Part shown: one piece after another, positions 12,145 through 24,263 of the stretch
Layout of the letters: each line of letters opens with the position of its first letter
Position numbering within the stretch: the first letter of the stretch is position 1
NCBI GenBank assembly: GCA_033065855.1
Contig: JAVXUO010000310.1
Location: forward strand, 744,001 to 808,000
DNA length: 64,000 nt
Reading direction: 5' to 3'
DNA from: Escallonia rubra
Taxonomy: Eukaryota; Streptophyta; Magnoliopsida; Escalloniales; Escalloniaceae
Translations under genes and position numbers: made by a program
Notes under the pieces: model-generated
Told to the model about the DNA's origin: nothing
Database searches by the model: none
Seen by the model: only the letters and a program-made list of their open reading frames with translations

Positions 12145-13199
12145 AGACACCCAATTTTTGTAGTTTTATTTTATCTTTTTATTAATTTATATTGACCTTT
12201 ATTAATAAATAAAGTTAATTATTTAATGTTAGCTGCAAACCTTATAATAAAGTGATAGGTCTTATATACCTAATTGAGCTTAGTCAATCTAGTCGTCCAG
12301 TCAGTTTAACCCAAATTAATTAGGCCCGATCCATTGGATAACTAGCCTAGTTAGTTAGGATTAACCCAAGTTAGGTTAGAGCCAAGAGTGTAAATTTGAC
12401 TTGGAGACTTGAGGATCAATTTGAGAGACAAAATGATTGGTGTGAATATGGGAAGTTTTTCCCAGATCTTGTATTATCCCTGATAGTCGATGAAGATAAT
12501 TACCTATTTTGTAACATGATAATGCCTCGAAATGCGTAAGGAATATATTTAAAAATTCAGGGGTAAAATGGCCTGTGGCGAACCGCCTAGGAAAAATTCC
12601 ATCGAGGATTTTATGGAGTCGCCTTCTTATTTAATTAAAGGAAAATGAGAAAAACCTAGAAATGACTCAAAGGTGTCCAAAAGGACGACTAGTCTATCAA
12701 AAGCAAGATAGGGGTTTGAAGACTAAGTTACGCAACGGGAAGGTGTTAGGCATCCGTCAGACTCTTTCGATTTCTATTTCATTTTTATTGAATTTTGACC
12801 TTAAAAACATATAGCATGCAAAATAAGATGAAACCAACCCTAAGTAGATTTTTATGTATTTGACTTGAACTCGACATCGGAGGTTGAATTGCCTATGTAT
12901 CTGATCGGACTAATCGGAATAAAAACTATCGTAGTTTGACTTTGATCCTACGGGAAGTAATATACATTTCGAGCTTAGACCTTAGATAAAGAAATGTAAA
13001 AGATTGTTTTTATGTTTTTGAATTGAAATGTGATCACGACAAGGGAAGACAATCTATGTGATTTCCTAAGCTATAAAAGCTATTAAAGATTACCTCTTTA
13101 AGTACCTTGCCTTGAAAACTCGGGGATGTTCTCCGAATGATCCACGATGCAAAGAATGAAAAGACTTTATAAGAGTGAATTTGAATGTCTAGGATTCGC

Positions 13200-13232
<33 letters not shown>

Positions 13233-13420
13233 CATATCACTTCACAAAGAAATGGTACACAAGCTCCAAAGAGAATAAATTTTTTTGACTCTAGCCCCTT
13301 GAAAATGAAGGCCAAGGGCCTTATTTATAGTGCTCAGGTTGCAGAATCTGATAAGATTGTAAGGCTGGAGATAAGTCAAAACAAGTGATAAAATCACAGA
13401 CTGACAAAAGTCAACATTAC
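12145..13420 (+). repeat. LTR-C (family with GAGTCGCC and GGTGTTAGGCAC boxes)
   Basis: It starts near TTTTTAGACACCCAATTTTT and contains GAGTCGCC (12618), GGGAAGGTGTTAGGCATCCG (12739-12758) and the block matching 59690-60300 in the same direction. The right end is obscured by the abutting LTR-A at 13421. A (GA)n run lies at 13199-13233. The small open frames around 13034-13475 overlap on both strands and have no recognisable product. Confidence 0.55.
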
Positions 13421-16400
13421 AGTAGTGGTGGGCTCTCCCGAATCTCACACGGACTCTAAACTCAATCCCGAGCATGCTATAATTGTTCGTTACCTACAGA
13501 AGGGAATCAAACGAAGGGTGCTTTTGAGTGCTCAGTAAGGTCGTTCAAGGACAACCAAAGGAATTACAAATGAATTAAGAGTGTATACGATGATAATTTT
13601 CCTAACATTTCAAATAATCATAAGCAGTATGATAGTCTTTCCAAGAAGATCATAAGCAATCATAAACAGATACCAAGACGATCATTTGAAAATCATTTTT
13701 AAAGCCATAATTTTAAAATGCAATGATAATTTTTAAAGGGTTTCAAAACAAACAAAGATACTTCAAAGGGCAACAGGGGAAGGGTTTCAGATAATTACAA
13801 ACAATTTAATCATAATATGGGAAATAGGTTTAACTCAATCCCCTTCAATCAGATAACCAGACATTCATTTGAACATCATTTCCAAAACAATCATTGTAAG
13901 ATACAATGTAAGAAAATTCAAAACATATTGATCATGGGTAGAGGCAATGCCATTCAGGCAATGCACAGAAAGTGTACACATGCATGATGTATGATAAGTA
14001 GACCTTCTCATTAAGGTACTAGCCCTGCATAATTACGTAGGTTCAGACCCCTTATAACGCCTCCCCAAAAAATAGATTCCCAGGTCAAGACAGAAAACAA
14101 CAATCATAGAATTAATAAGAAATTCAAATACGTGATGTGTAATAAAAATGAGCATAAACATGAATTCAAATAACCGAAATCAATTAAGGTTTCAATGACA
14201 ATTAAGAATGCTATCACTCAGAATTTCCAGAATAACCATAAACAAATAGCAAGAATAAATACGAACAATTATCGAATTTAGGCACAACAATTCAGAAGAA
14301 AGCATGCAAACAATTATCAAATTTTGCTTAGCATGTGATACAAGGCGAGCATCAATAAGATTTCCAAACAATCGATTCAGGTTCAATGTTAGGGTTTGCA
14401 TGATAATGACATGCTGATATCAATGCATATCTCAGTGTTCGACAATAGCGATAAGCAAATCAAAAGAGTACTTATGAACACAAGTTATCAAATTAGGGTT
14501 CGGATAGAAATCCTTACCCAGATAGAAACCCTTACCTGAATCCGAAGCTAAATTAGCCTAACCGAAAAATCTTTTGCTTTAACCTAAACAGAACAATCAA
14601 ATCATCATAATACAGTCTACGCTACGATATTACAAACTCAATACTGACTCACTCATACTCCCAAAATGAACCCCCTCACCGGCAGCTAAAATTACCCAAA
14701 TGCCCCTTAGGTGTAAAATTACCAAAAGCACCCCTCTCATACTTAAATCACCAAAATAGTCTTCCCATAATTAGAATTACTAAAATATCCCTACCGTATG
14801 CGAATTTAGCCAAAAGTACCTTTTACAGGTAATATTACAAAAACACCTCCTTCCAGTGGCAAATTACCAAAATACCCATGTGAATCCAGCACCGGAAAAA
14901 TCTCAAAAATACTTTAAAACACCAGGCTAAGCATACTGAAATCATTTTTGGGCTAAAAAATATTTTAGAAAATTTTCGCCTGAAAATTCCGAACCGGTGT
15001 CCGGACTCAACCCTTAGAAGCCGGTTCTGCTAAAAATAACTATCGACGTTAGAATGGCACGAAATTTTAGGAAATAAGACATCTTGTAATATAAGATTTT
15101 TTTAAAAATTTTAGATTAAAATAACTTGATTTGATATGCTAAATAAGTCAAGAATTCTTTTTAATAGATACCTTAATTTATGTCCTTCATGGATACCGAA
15201 AAATTCTAAAATTTCCATAGCATATATCTTGTAAGAATATTAGGGGTCTTTGTTTTGAAGTTTGTTAGATTTTGATCCGAACTATATATAAAAATTTATG
15301 TAAAATTGCTAACCTAACCCCCCATTTTAGTGACAATTACAGTCACTATTCACAATTTAAACACACACTAATTCACCTTAAACACACACAATTCATCTCC
15401 TACCTTTCTCTCGTTCTCTGCCGAAGCACATGGACACTCAAATCTCATACACACACCGATTCATCACCAACACTTTAAAACACCTATATAAAATTAATCA
15501 CACCTAAAACACACGCTAACACACTTTATATACATACAATTACACACAACTCACACACACAGTCATTCAAGAACACACACTGCACACACTAAAATGTGCA
15601 CCAGCCTGATGAATCACACCGTCACACCCATTGCCACCACACCCGTAGCCTTCCAACATTCACACAAACACACTTTGCACAAACAATCACGCATAAACTC
15701 ACACATTTACCCACGACAGCCATGAACACACTTAACAAACACACAAACACAATTCGTATACACTACATACAGCCAAACATCAAGGCTGCTGTTAGTTCTC
15801 CCCTTCCCCATCATCCCTTTTCACGCACACAAACATGAATTACACACTCACACACAGAGTCCCTTATAGCCCACACACACCTCATTGAAAAATCACACAC
15901 ACACACTTTTCGCGAAACACACACACTAAAATCCACGCTAATTACCATAGAGAAAATTTTCTCCAATTCTCTCTCTCTCTCTACCCGAGTTCCCCCTATA
16001 TCTTTTTCCTTTGTTTTCTTCTTTCCCTACTCTGTTTATGTTCTTCTGTCACTGTTCTCTCTTTTTTCTTCCCAAATTTCTCTTATTTCTTTTATATAAT
16101 CCTAAAGATTTAAATAACTCATTAATTTATTATTAAATCACATTAGTCATGAAATGCACAAGTAGGAGGTGGCACTCCCAAAACAATTTTCTCTAAAATT
16201 TTGACATGTTAATGCATACTTTTCAAAGTTGCAAATTGGCCCCCAAAGTTTTCTGAAATTACAAAATGACCCCAAAAGTTTTCAAAAATACCTTTGGCCC
16301 CAAAATCAGTTTAAGATTCCATACTCGACTAATACCTGAACATTGCTTAAAATTACTGCATGTTTATTTTTCAGAGTGCATATGATTATTTTAAACAATT

Positions 16401-16428
16401 TCCAAAGTTCCGGATATTACATTCTTCC
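13421..16428 (-). repeat. Second LTR-A, truncated at its left end
   Basis: It is collinear with 7985-10797: the GTTACCTACAGAAGGGAATC block, the AATCATAAACAGA blocks, the 'ACCAAAATACCC' lines, the CA arrays at 15360-15930 and the CT-rich block at 15965-16080. It ends TTCCGGATATTACA at 16428. About 255 bp present at the left end of the first copy are missing. To the right lies a minus-strand polypurine-like motif, so this is the 3' LTR of a minus-strand Gypsy element. Confidence 0.7.
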
Positions 16429-17495
16429 TACCTTATAAAAATTTCGTCCTCAAAATTTAATCTCGGATTTCCTGTTACTTATAACATCTAGGCACTACGC
16501 TTCCGTTGCGTAACTCTGATAACTATCACATAGTAGCTGAGCTACATCTAACCTTCGCACCCAAGTTCATTCCAATGAATACCCGAACGCAACAATTAAA
16601 TTCTAAATCATAATGCTAAACTAAAACCCTGTCAGGCAATCACTTCGCTCTAACTATTCCATGACTTCACGAATGACGACTTAGCTAATAAGAAACTCAG
16701 TGAAGTGAATTTACACCATTCTAAATTCAATGTATTTAAAACAAATTAAATCAATCTCTAATCGAATATGCCTCCATTGTGTTATACAGATAATATAGCA
16801 GATTATGCTCTTGTACAATCCACTTAATAATAGCGAGCTTAATTTCAAACTCAAGGTGCACTAATATACTAGGCAATGGTCACGTGTGACTTGCACTCTA
16901 CAAAAGCTAATATGGATAACCAATTCCTATAAGCACTTACATATCACAAATGACAGAAAATTGTAACCACTAGGCTTTTGCTGCGCACTCTAATATCTTA
17001 AATCAAAATATTCCAAACTATTACTGAATTTTTCACATAGAGACTTTATCTTAACATAGCGCAAAATATGATTATGCACTCGCATGTATTGCACTTTTAC
17101 TAGAGTTTAAGGCTCTAAGTTATCGCATCACTTATGATTCACAATCACGTTATTTACCAAAGATCTATAGTCTTATCCTTTGGTCATCTGTTTCGGTTAA
17201 ACGTTTAAAATCTTTCAATTCCAAAGGCAAATAACATGGTTTCTACTATTGCATGCTCAACCAAAATCTCAATCTTATACCAAATCATCAAATAGATTTT
17301 CAAAATCTAGTCTACCTTCTCGAAGTCTACTCTCAATCACAGATTATCTGAGACGTAGGAATCTACCTAATCTTCTATCAGGGCAAGTGAAGCCATGCAG
17401 ATCCTAGTATTAGGTCAAAACACACATGCATAACATATTGTCAATTTCAAGATCATTTGTGAATAGAACACAGTAAAATTCTGATAATCTGATTA
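16429..17495 (-). other. 3' internal end of a minus-strand Gypsy element (non-coding)
   Basis: Directly after the LTR the minus strand reads AAATTTTGAGGACGAAATTT (16446-16465) and then a purine-rich AAGGTAGGAAGAA (16429-16441). This is the usual end of plant Gypsy pol plus polypurine tract. The rest up to the Copia insertion holds no recognisable frame and looks heavily mutated. Confidence 0.5.
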
Positions 17496-17848
17496 GGCAT
17501 TGTTAACCTTACAGTTATTTAACCTAGGATTATATTTGGTTTTGATGATAACTAGCATTGATGTTTATGTTGTCTAACATGCATTGAGTTGATGAAGCAA
17601 TATGAACAATCTTATACTCATGCAAACGGACTATTAGACGAGCAACACGGTCAAAGACTCACAACGAAACGCATCAAAGAAGGAATTCGTCGATTGAATT
17701 TTACAACACTTTATTTCCTTCTTTGTAAACTAGACGTAGAGAGATGATCATTACGATGACTGTATACCTAGAACTTGCCCATAGGTTTCCCTTGCATGCA
17801 TAAAAGTTTTTCATTTTTTAAAAACTAGAAAACTGCATTTTCTGGAAT

Positions 17849-17986
17849 GCAGTCGACTGCAATACTTCCAGTAGCCTATTACAATCGACTGCATTTGGAT
17901 TACAGTCGACTGCAAGTTGGAAATTTGAATTTCCAACGGCTACTTTGGGATTACAGTCGACTGCAATGGTGCATTACAGTCGACTG
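17849..17986 (+). promoter_or_regulatory. Palindromic CAGTCGACTG array in Copia U3 (five copies)
   Basis: The 10-bp perfect palindrome CAGTCGACTG occurs at 17850-17859, 17903-17912, 17954-17963 and 17977-17986. A mutated copy lies at 17882. Most are embedded in ATTACAGTCGACTGCA. They lie 65-200 bp upstream of the TATA box, where LTR enhancers normally sit. A binding-site role is an inference. Confidence 0.6.
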
Positions 17987-18050
17987 CATTTACCGTTTTG
18001 ACGCATTTAATGCTCCACCTACCCCAAACTGTCATATTTATTCCCACCTC

Positions 18051-18058
18051 TATAAATA
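18051..18058 (+). promoter_or_regulatory. TATA box of the Copia 5' LTR
   Basis: TATAAATA preceded by CCACCTC. It is conserved at the same relative position in the 3' LTR (24866-24873). Transcription is expected to start about 30 bp downstream. Confidence 0.7.
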
Positions 18059-18709
18059 CTCTTTTTTGGCTTAGTTTTGATTCATCAAATGCATTCAAAG
18101 CTCTCTTATCTTTCATATACTCAAAGATCAAAGCAATTGTTCAATCTCTCTTGTTTTTCATTGATTTCTCATCTATTTCAAGAGAGCATTTATTGTGAGC
18201 TTACATTTGAGAGATATACACTTTCATAAAATCATCATACACTCATCTCTCTTGTTCTAGTGCTTAAACTTGTACTCATCTACTTATTGAGAGTGAAATC
18301 TTATACACAATTCTTCATCTAAAGGTTCTTGTATCAAAGCTTGGGGTTGTCAAGCTTTGGAGCTTTGGGATTGTCAAAGCTTGTTCTTGATGTGGGTATA
18401 GCATCAAGGGATTGTAAGAAGTTCGATCTTGACCCGTAAGGAAGATCATACTAGTGGATTTTAGGGCCTTTCAAGGGACTTCCTTGAAGGGATGGACGTA
18501 GGCTTGAGGGTATATCAAGCCGAACCATTTAAATCTCCTTGTCAAGTATCTCTAAACCCTTCTCTCTTTACCTTATCGTTTTACATTTGTGTTGAGATTG
18601 GTTGTTTGCTTATTTAAGTTATTGAGATTGTGGTTTGTTGTTTGTTAATTTTTAAAGTAGTCTTAAAACCCTATTCACCCCCCTCTAGGGTTATCTTTTT
18701 GGTTTCAAG

Positions 18710-18721
18710 TGGTATCAGAGC
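18710..18721 (+). other. Copia primer-binding site (initiator Met tRNA)
   Basis: TGGTATCAGAGC begins two bases after the 5' LTR. It matches the sequence complementary to the 3' end of plant initiator tRNA-Met, which is the usual Copia primer. Confidence 0.9.
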
Positions 18722-18766
18722 CTCGGCTCTTGTTATATTGGGTAACGCCAAGAGAGTTAATCGATC

Positions 18767-20540
18767 ATGGCTTACATTGGGGGAATAGATGGTAGTTCTA
18801 CCACTAGGCCTCCATTGTTTAATGGGACAAATTATAGTGTGTGGAAAGTTAAGATGAAAATCTACTTAGAGTTTCAAGACTATGAGATGTGGGATATTAT
18901 TGAGAATGGCCCATTCGTTCCGATAAAGGTGGTTGATAAGGTTGAAGAGCCTAAATCCAAATCGGAGTATTGTGATCATGATAAGAAGATGATTTGTATG
19001 AATGCTAGAGCGAAAAATTGTCTTGTTTGTGCTTTAGACAGTAATGAACTCAATAGAGTCATTATGTGTAATTCCGCTAAGAGTATTTGGGATACTCTTC
19101 AAGTCACTCATGAATGGACTTCTCTTCTTAAAAATTCCAAGATGAACTTATTGTTTAGAGATTATGAGTTATTCCATATGCTTCCAAATGAATCCGTTAC
19201 GGATATGAATACTCGTTTCACTAACATTGTGAACCCTTTGAAGCAATTAGGCAAAGAATTCACTAATGGTGATCTTGTAAGAAAGGTAATTAGATCCTTA
19301 CCAAGAGCTTGTGATGCAAAGATCACCGCCATCAAAGAATCAAAGAATCTCAATATCTTTCCTCTTGATGAATTGATGTGCTCACTCATGACGTACGAAA
19401 TGCAACTCAAGACCTTTGATCAAGAGGACGTCAAGAAGAAGCCTACATCAATTGCTCTTAAAGTTTCATCTTCAAATCTTGAGTCAAGTGATGATGATGA
19501 ATAATTTGATGAAGAGGATATTGCAATGGTTGCAAAGAACTTCAAGAAGTTCTTAAGATTTAGAAGGAATGATGGGAGAAGGCAACAAAATGCTAGCAAC
19601 GAAGAGAAAGTTTGTTACAAATGCCACAAGCCGGGACACATGAAGATGGATTGTCCTATCTACAAAAGGGAGAAGAAGGAAAGAAAAGATGTATGGGAAA
19701 GAGCTAAAAGAAGACAATTCTCTAAGAAAGAAAACAAGGAGAAGGAAAGAGCAATGAATGCCGAACATACTCCAACATGGAGTGACTTTGATTCAAGTGA
19801 TGAAGACAATGAGAAGAATGATCAAGCAAATGTATGCTTCATGGCTAATGATGAGGTAAGCTCTTCTTTCGGTAGTGATAGTGATAATGAAAGCTTTGAA
19901 GATGCTTATGATAGCTTATATGAGAAATCCAAGAAAATTTTCAAGAAAAATATTATTTTATCTAAAAAATTTCTTGAAGCTAATAAGCAAATTGAGAAGT
20001 TGATAATGGAAAATGATAAGTTGCATGCCAAGAATGAATGCATTTCCAACCATTTATATGTGAAATATGTAAATAACGATTTGGTTGAATTACTTGTTAA
20101 CACTCCTAGCTCAAAACAAATCTCTTCCAAAACTTTGGCTTTAGAAAAACAAAATGAAGATTTAAAAGTTGAGATTTGTGATTTGAGAAAATGTCTTGAA
20201 AAATTTGTTGATGGTCAAAACAATTTAGATGTCATGCTTGGACGCCAAAGAATTGGCCTAAACAAAGGTGGTCTTGGATTAGATCACATGGCCATGCCTC
20301 CTAAAGTTTTGCAACAACAAGCTAGGTTGAATATTTATACAAAACGACCAAAGAACTATTGCACACCTTTTACACATTACGGTTGGTGCAACAAGAAAGG
20401 GCATACGACTAATCATTGTCCTTGTAGAATTGTTTTTGTTAGAGGTAGAAAAAAAAATGTGGATTATGAAAGGTCAAGATTACAAATGTAAGACTAACAC
20501 CCAAGGACCCAAGAAAATTTGGGTACCAAAAGTCACTACT
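18767..20540 (+). pseudogene. Copia gag (capsid and zinc knuckle), interrupted
   Basis: The ATG at 18767 follows the primer-binding site by about 45 bp. The first 245 codons show the plant Copia gag core with PPLFNGTNYSVWKVKM near the N-terminus. An in-frame TAA at 19502-19504 breaks the protein after an acidic DDDE stretch. The same frame resumes at once and carries a CCHC zinc knuckle, CYKCHKPGHMKMDC (about 19613-19654), then a Lys/Glu-rich coiled-coil-like region. A second knuckle-like motif with GHTTNHCPC lies near 20400-20425. The frame ends at 20489-20491, and the conserved linker WVPK continues in another frame, showing a frameshift. Gag packages the element RNA in cytoplasmic particles. 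Without repair the product would be a truncated capsid. Confidence 0.9.
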
Positions 20541-20925
20541 TGATTTGTGTTTATAGGTATGTCTCAAAGCAAAATCTAGTAGCAAGAAGTGGATTCTTGA
20601 TAGTGGATGCTCAAGACATATGACCGGCAACATATCTCTTTTCACATCGATTGATCTTAAAGAAGGAGGAAATGTGACATTTGGTGACAATTCTCAAGGA
20701 AAAATCAAAGGTAAATGAACTATTAGTAAGGAATCACATTCAATTGAGAATGTGTTATATGTTGAAGGATTGAAGCATAACTTGCTAAGTATTAGTCAAT
20801 TTAGTGATAAAGGTTTTAAAGTTATCTTTGAGGCTTCTCATTGCACTATACTATCCTTGAAGAACGAAGAAACTATTTTGGTAGGTAGTAGAGATAATAA
20901 TGTTACTCTATTCAATTAAATGATT
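20541..20925 (+). pseudogene. Copia aspartic protease, interrupted
   Basis: The frame reads WILDSGCSRHMTG (about 20590-20627), the active-site DSG motif of Copia protease. It continues with a segment including NVLYVEGLKHNLLSISQF near 20750-20805. An in-frame TGA near 20716 (after GKIKGK) and a later stop or frameshift near 20920 interrupt it. The enzyme would cut the gag-pol polyprotein inside the particle. Confidence 0.85.
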
Positions 20926-20934
20926 TAGCTAACC

Positions 20935-21941
20935 AAGATGTCAAGTGTCTTAGTGCAATTAGTGAAACATCTTGGCTTTGGCATCGAAGACTTGGTCACA
21001 TGCACATGGAGCATTTGAAGGATATTTCAAGCAAATAACTTGTGAGGGGTCTCCCGAAGATCAAGTTTGAGAAAGATAAAGTATATGATGCTTGTCAAAT
21101 GGGTAAGCAAAAGAAAGTCTCTCACAAACCGAATAAAATGGTATCTACTTCTAAACCCTTGCAATTACTTCACATGGATTTGTTTGGACCAATCCCTACT
21201 ACTAGTCTTGGTGGTAAATCATATTATTTTGTTATTGTTGATGACTATTCTCGCTATACTTGGACTTTCTTTTTGGCTACCAAAGATGAATCTCTAAATG
21301 TGTTCACTTCATTTGCAAAACGTGTTCAAAATCAAAAAGGTTATTTGATAAACAACATTCGAAGTGATCATGATAAAGAATTTGAAAATTCAAAAATAGG
21401 AGCCTTGTGTGATGACTTTGGAATATCACATAATTTTTCGGCTCCTAGAACTCCTCAACAAAATGGTGTTGCCAAAAGAAAGAATAGGTCTTTGCAAGAA
21501 GCGGCAAGAACAATGCTTAACAAATATGGTTTACCTAAGTACTTTTGGGCGGAGGCGGTCAATTGTGCTTGTTTTGTTCTTAATAGAGTTATCTTGCGAA
21601 AGTTTTTGTTAAAAACCCCTTATGAGCTTTTTAATGATAAGAAACCTAAGGTGAGCTTTTTTAGAGTCTTTGGTTGCAAATGCTTTGTTTTAAATACCAA
21701 GGATCACCTTAGCAAATTTGATTCCAAAACATTTGAGGGTATTTTTCTTGGTTACTCTAATAATAGTATGGCATATAGAGTTTATAATAAAAGTACTTTG
21801 GTTGTTGAAGAATCCATTAATGTTACTTTTGATGAGACTAATCCTTTTCTTCGGAGGACTAACATTGTTAATGTAGATGATATGGACAATGACATGAGAA
21901 CTTTGAACATAAGTGAAACACTACAAGGCAACCCCAAATAA
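20935..21941 (+). pseudogene. Copia GAG-pre-integrase and integrase, interrupted
   Basis: The GAG-pre-integrase motif WLWHRRLGHMHMEHL (about 20970-21015) precedes a TAA at 21036. The 299-codon block from 21042 carries the retroviral integrase core. Its first acidic residue lies in HMDLFGPI, the second in the NIRSDHDKEF block (about 21355-21385), and the Glu-bearing helix at KRKNRSLQEAAR follows TPQQNGVAK. The DYSRY motif is intact. The C-terminal part with FGCKCFVLN and FLGYS follows. TAA codons at 21939 and about 22120 separate it from reverse transcriptase. Integrase would insert the cDNA into nuclear DNA. All three catalytic acidic residues are still readable. Confidence 0.9.
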
Positions 21942-22109
21942 ATTGATCTAGGGGAGCAACAATCAAGTTCTCAAGGGGAAAACGAGGAAGAAATCAATGA
22001 TGCCTCAAACTTGGACAACTCTCAAGCATTACCAAAAGATTGGACTTACAAAAAGGATCATCCAAGCGATCAAATCTTAGGTAATCCTTCGAGTGGGGTA
22101 AGAACTCGA

Positions 22110-23683
22110 CGCTCTCTTTAACAACATGTTAATATAGCGTTTCTTTCTCAAATTGAACCGAAGAACTTCTCCGAAGCTCTACATCATGAATCGTGGATGC
22201 TTGCTATGCAAGAAGAGCTAGTTCAATTTGAAAGAAATCAAGTTTGGACCCTTGTGCCTAAACCTCAAAACTTTTGGATTATAGGCACAAAATGGATTTT
22301 TAGAAACAAACTTCATGAATCTGGAGTCGTGGTTAGAAACAAGGCTAGATTAGTGGCCCAAGGTTATAACCAAGAGGAAGGAATTGATTTTGATGAGACT
22401 TATGCACCGGTAGCTAGACTTGAATCTATTGGAATGCTATTAGCTTTTGCTTGCTATAGAGATTTTAAACTCTTTCAAATGGATGTGAAGAGTGCTTTTC
22501 TAAATGATTTTATTTCGGAGGAGGTCTATGTGGCTCAACCTCCCGGCTTTGAACATGAAAAATTTCCAAACCATGTTTTCAAGCTTAGCAAAGCTCTTTA
22601 TGGTTTAAAACAAGCTCTTAGAGCTTGGTATGAAAGGCTAAGTAGTTTTCTTTTAGAAAATGGTTTTTCAAGAGGAAAACTTGACACCACTCATTTTATA
22701 AAATTTAAGGGCAAGGACTTATTGTTGGTGCAAATTTATGTTGATGATATTATATTGGTGCTACTAATGGATCCTTGTGCGAAGAGTTTGCTTCTTGTAT
22801 AAGTAAGGAGTTTGAAATGAGCATGATGGGAGAACTCACCTTCTTTCTTGGATTGCAAATCAAACAAAGCAAGGATGGAATCTTTATCAACCAAGCCAAA
22901 TACACCAAAGAGCTACTCAAGAGATTTGACATGGAAGCATCAAATGCTTTTGACACTCCAATGAGCTCTTCATTAAAGCTTGATAAAGATGAAAATGGTA
23001 AGGATGTTGATATTAATCGCTATCGAGGTATGATCGGATCACTCCTTTACCTTACCGCAAGTAGACCCGATATAATGTTTAGTGTTTGTTTATGTGCTAG
23101 ATTTCAAGCTTGTCTTAAGGAATCTCATTTGATTGCCGTCAAGAGAATCCTTAGATATCTTAAGGGCACTCACGATTTAGGGTTATGGTTTCCCAGAAAC
23201 ACATCCTTTTTTGACCTAATTGGTTACTCCGACGCCGACTATGCCGGTTGTAAAACCGAGCGGAAAAGTACCAGTGGAGGTTGCCAATTCATAGGTCACT
23301 CTCTTGTTTCTTAGAGTTCCAAAAAGCAAAACTCGGTTGCACTCTCTACCACCGAAGCCGAATATATGGCGGTTGGTGCTTGTTGTGCACAAATTCTTTG
23401 GATGAAACAAACCCTTTTGAACTTTGGACTCAAGTATGATCACATACCTATCTTATGCGATAACACTAGTGCCATTGACTTGAGCAAAAATCCCATCCAA
23501 CATTCACGCACAAAGCACATAGAAATCAAACATCATTTTATCCGTGATCATGTGCAAAAATGTGATATTGTTCTAGATTTCGTGGACACAAATCACCAAT
23601 TAGCGGATATCTTCACTAAACCTTTAGATTCGAAGAGGTTTACCACTCTTAGAAGAGAACTTGGCATGTCTTCACCTATGTGA
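22110..23683 (+). pseudogene. Copia reverse transcriptase and RNase H, interrupted
   Basis: The reverse transcriptase core runs from the SEALHH-type motif near 22165 through TKWIFRNK, KARLVAQGY, DETYAPVARLE and QMDVKSAFLN to the catalytic YVDD box (22739-22750). A frameshift near 22757-22775 follows YVDDIIL. The frame resumes as EFEMSMMGELTFFLGLQI and passes through the connection domain (RGMIGSLLYLTASRPDI) into RNase H, with the SDADYAGC.TERKSTSG motif. An in-frame TAG at 23312-23314 replaces the Trp of the conserved SWSSKKQ motif. The same frame continues to 23683 with STTEAEYMA and the C-terminal HIEIKHHFIR block. The enzyme would copy element RNA into cDNA. Only two clear lesions separate this part from an open frame. 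Confidence 0.93.
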
Positions 23684-24263
23684 CTAAATGTTATATCTCT
23701 TGTGCATAATCATACAAGTTGCACTTCTCATGCTTGAACATTATTTAATATGCTTATAGCATGCTTTGGTTGATGTTTCTCTTTTCAAAATTATTGATTT
23801 TGTTGATATTCATTTAATCTCATTTGATTTGCACACACTCATATTTCTAAATCATTTACATTTCCTTTTTGTGCTATTTTTGTAAAAGGTGTTTGGTACA
23901 CCTTTTGATGGGTATTCAAGTACTTATGTTTTATTGTTTGAATGCCCTTGTTGGCAATATTGATTATCCATGGATGGATACATAAGTTGATCACTTTCAC
24001 ACACACCCTTGACCTTTTTTCAATGATGTCAAAAGGGGGAGAAAATATTGTTGATTCATACTTGTGTGGATTTGATATGAGCATATATTACTTGAGTTAA
24101 GGGGAGCCCTATATTACTTTAGATAGGGGGAGCTTTTTGTCATAATTTCTTCTCATGACCCCTTATGGTTTATAATTGAGATTGTCATGCTTCTTTACGC
24201 TTATTATCTTATATATCTCATATTATTTGAATCAATTTTTGCCATCGTAAAAAAGGGGGAGAT
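23684..24263 (+). other. Copia 3' untranslated region with polypurine tract
   Basis: No coding potential is seen. Short AGGGGGAG tracts occur at 24034 and 24126. The polypurine tract AAAAAAGGGGGAGA at 24249-24262 abuts the 3' LTR and primes plus-strand cDNA synthesis. Confidence 0.85.

Larger units (their letters stand above)
17501..18707 (+). repeat. Copia 5' LTR (1207 bp)
   Basis: It begins TGTTAACC and ends GGTTTCA. It carries five CAGTCGACTG-type palindromes (17849-17986, one mutated to CAATCGACTG) upstream of TATAAATA at 18051. It lacks a 52-bp block with two palindromes that is present in the 3' LTR at about 24613-24665. Confidence 0.95.

Noticed and set aside
13185..13475. Frames around the (GA)n run
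   Set aside because: Arg/Glu or Ser/Leu repeats from the microsatellite, within LTR-C.
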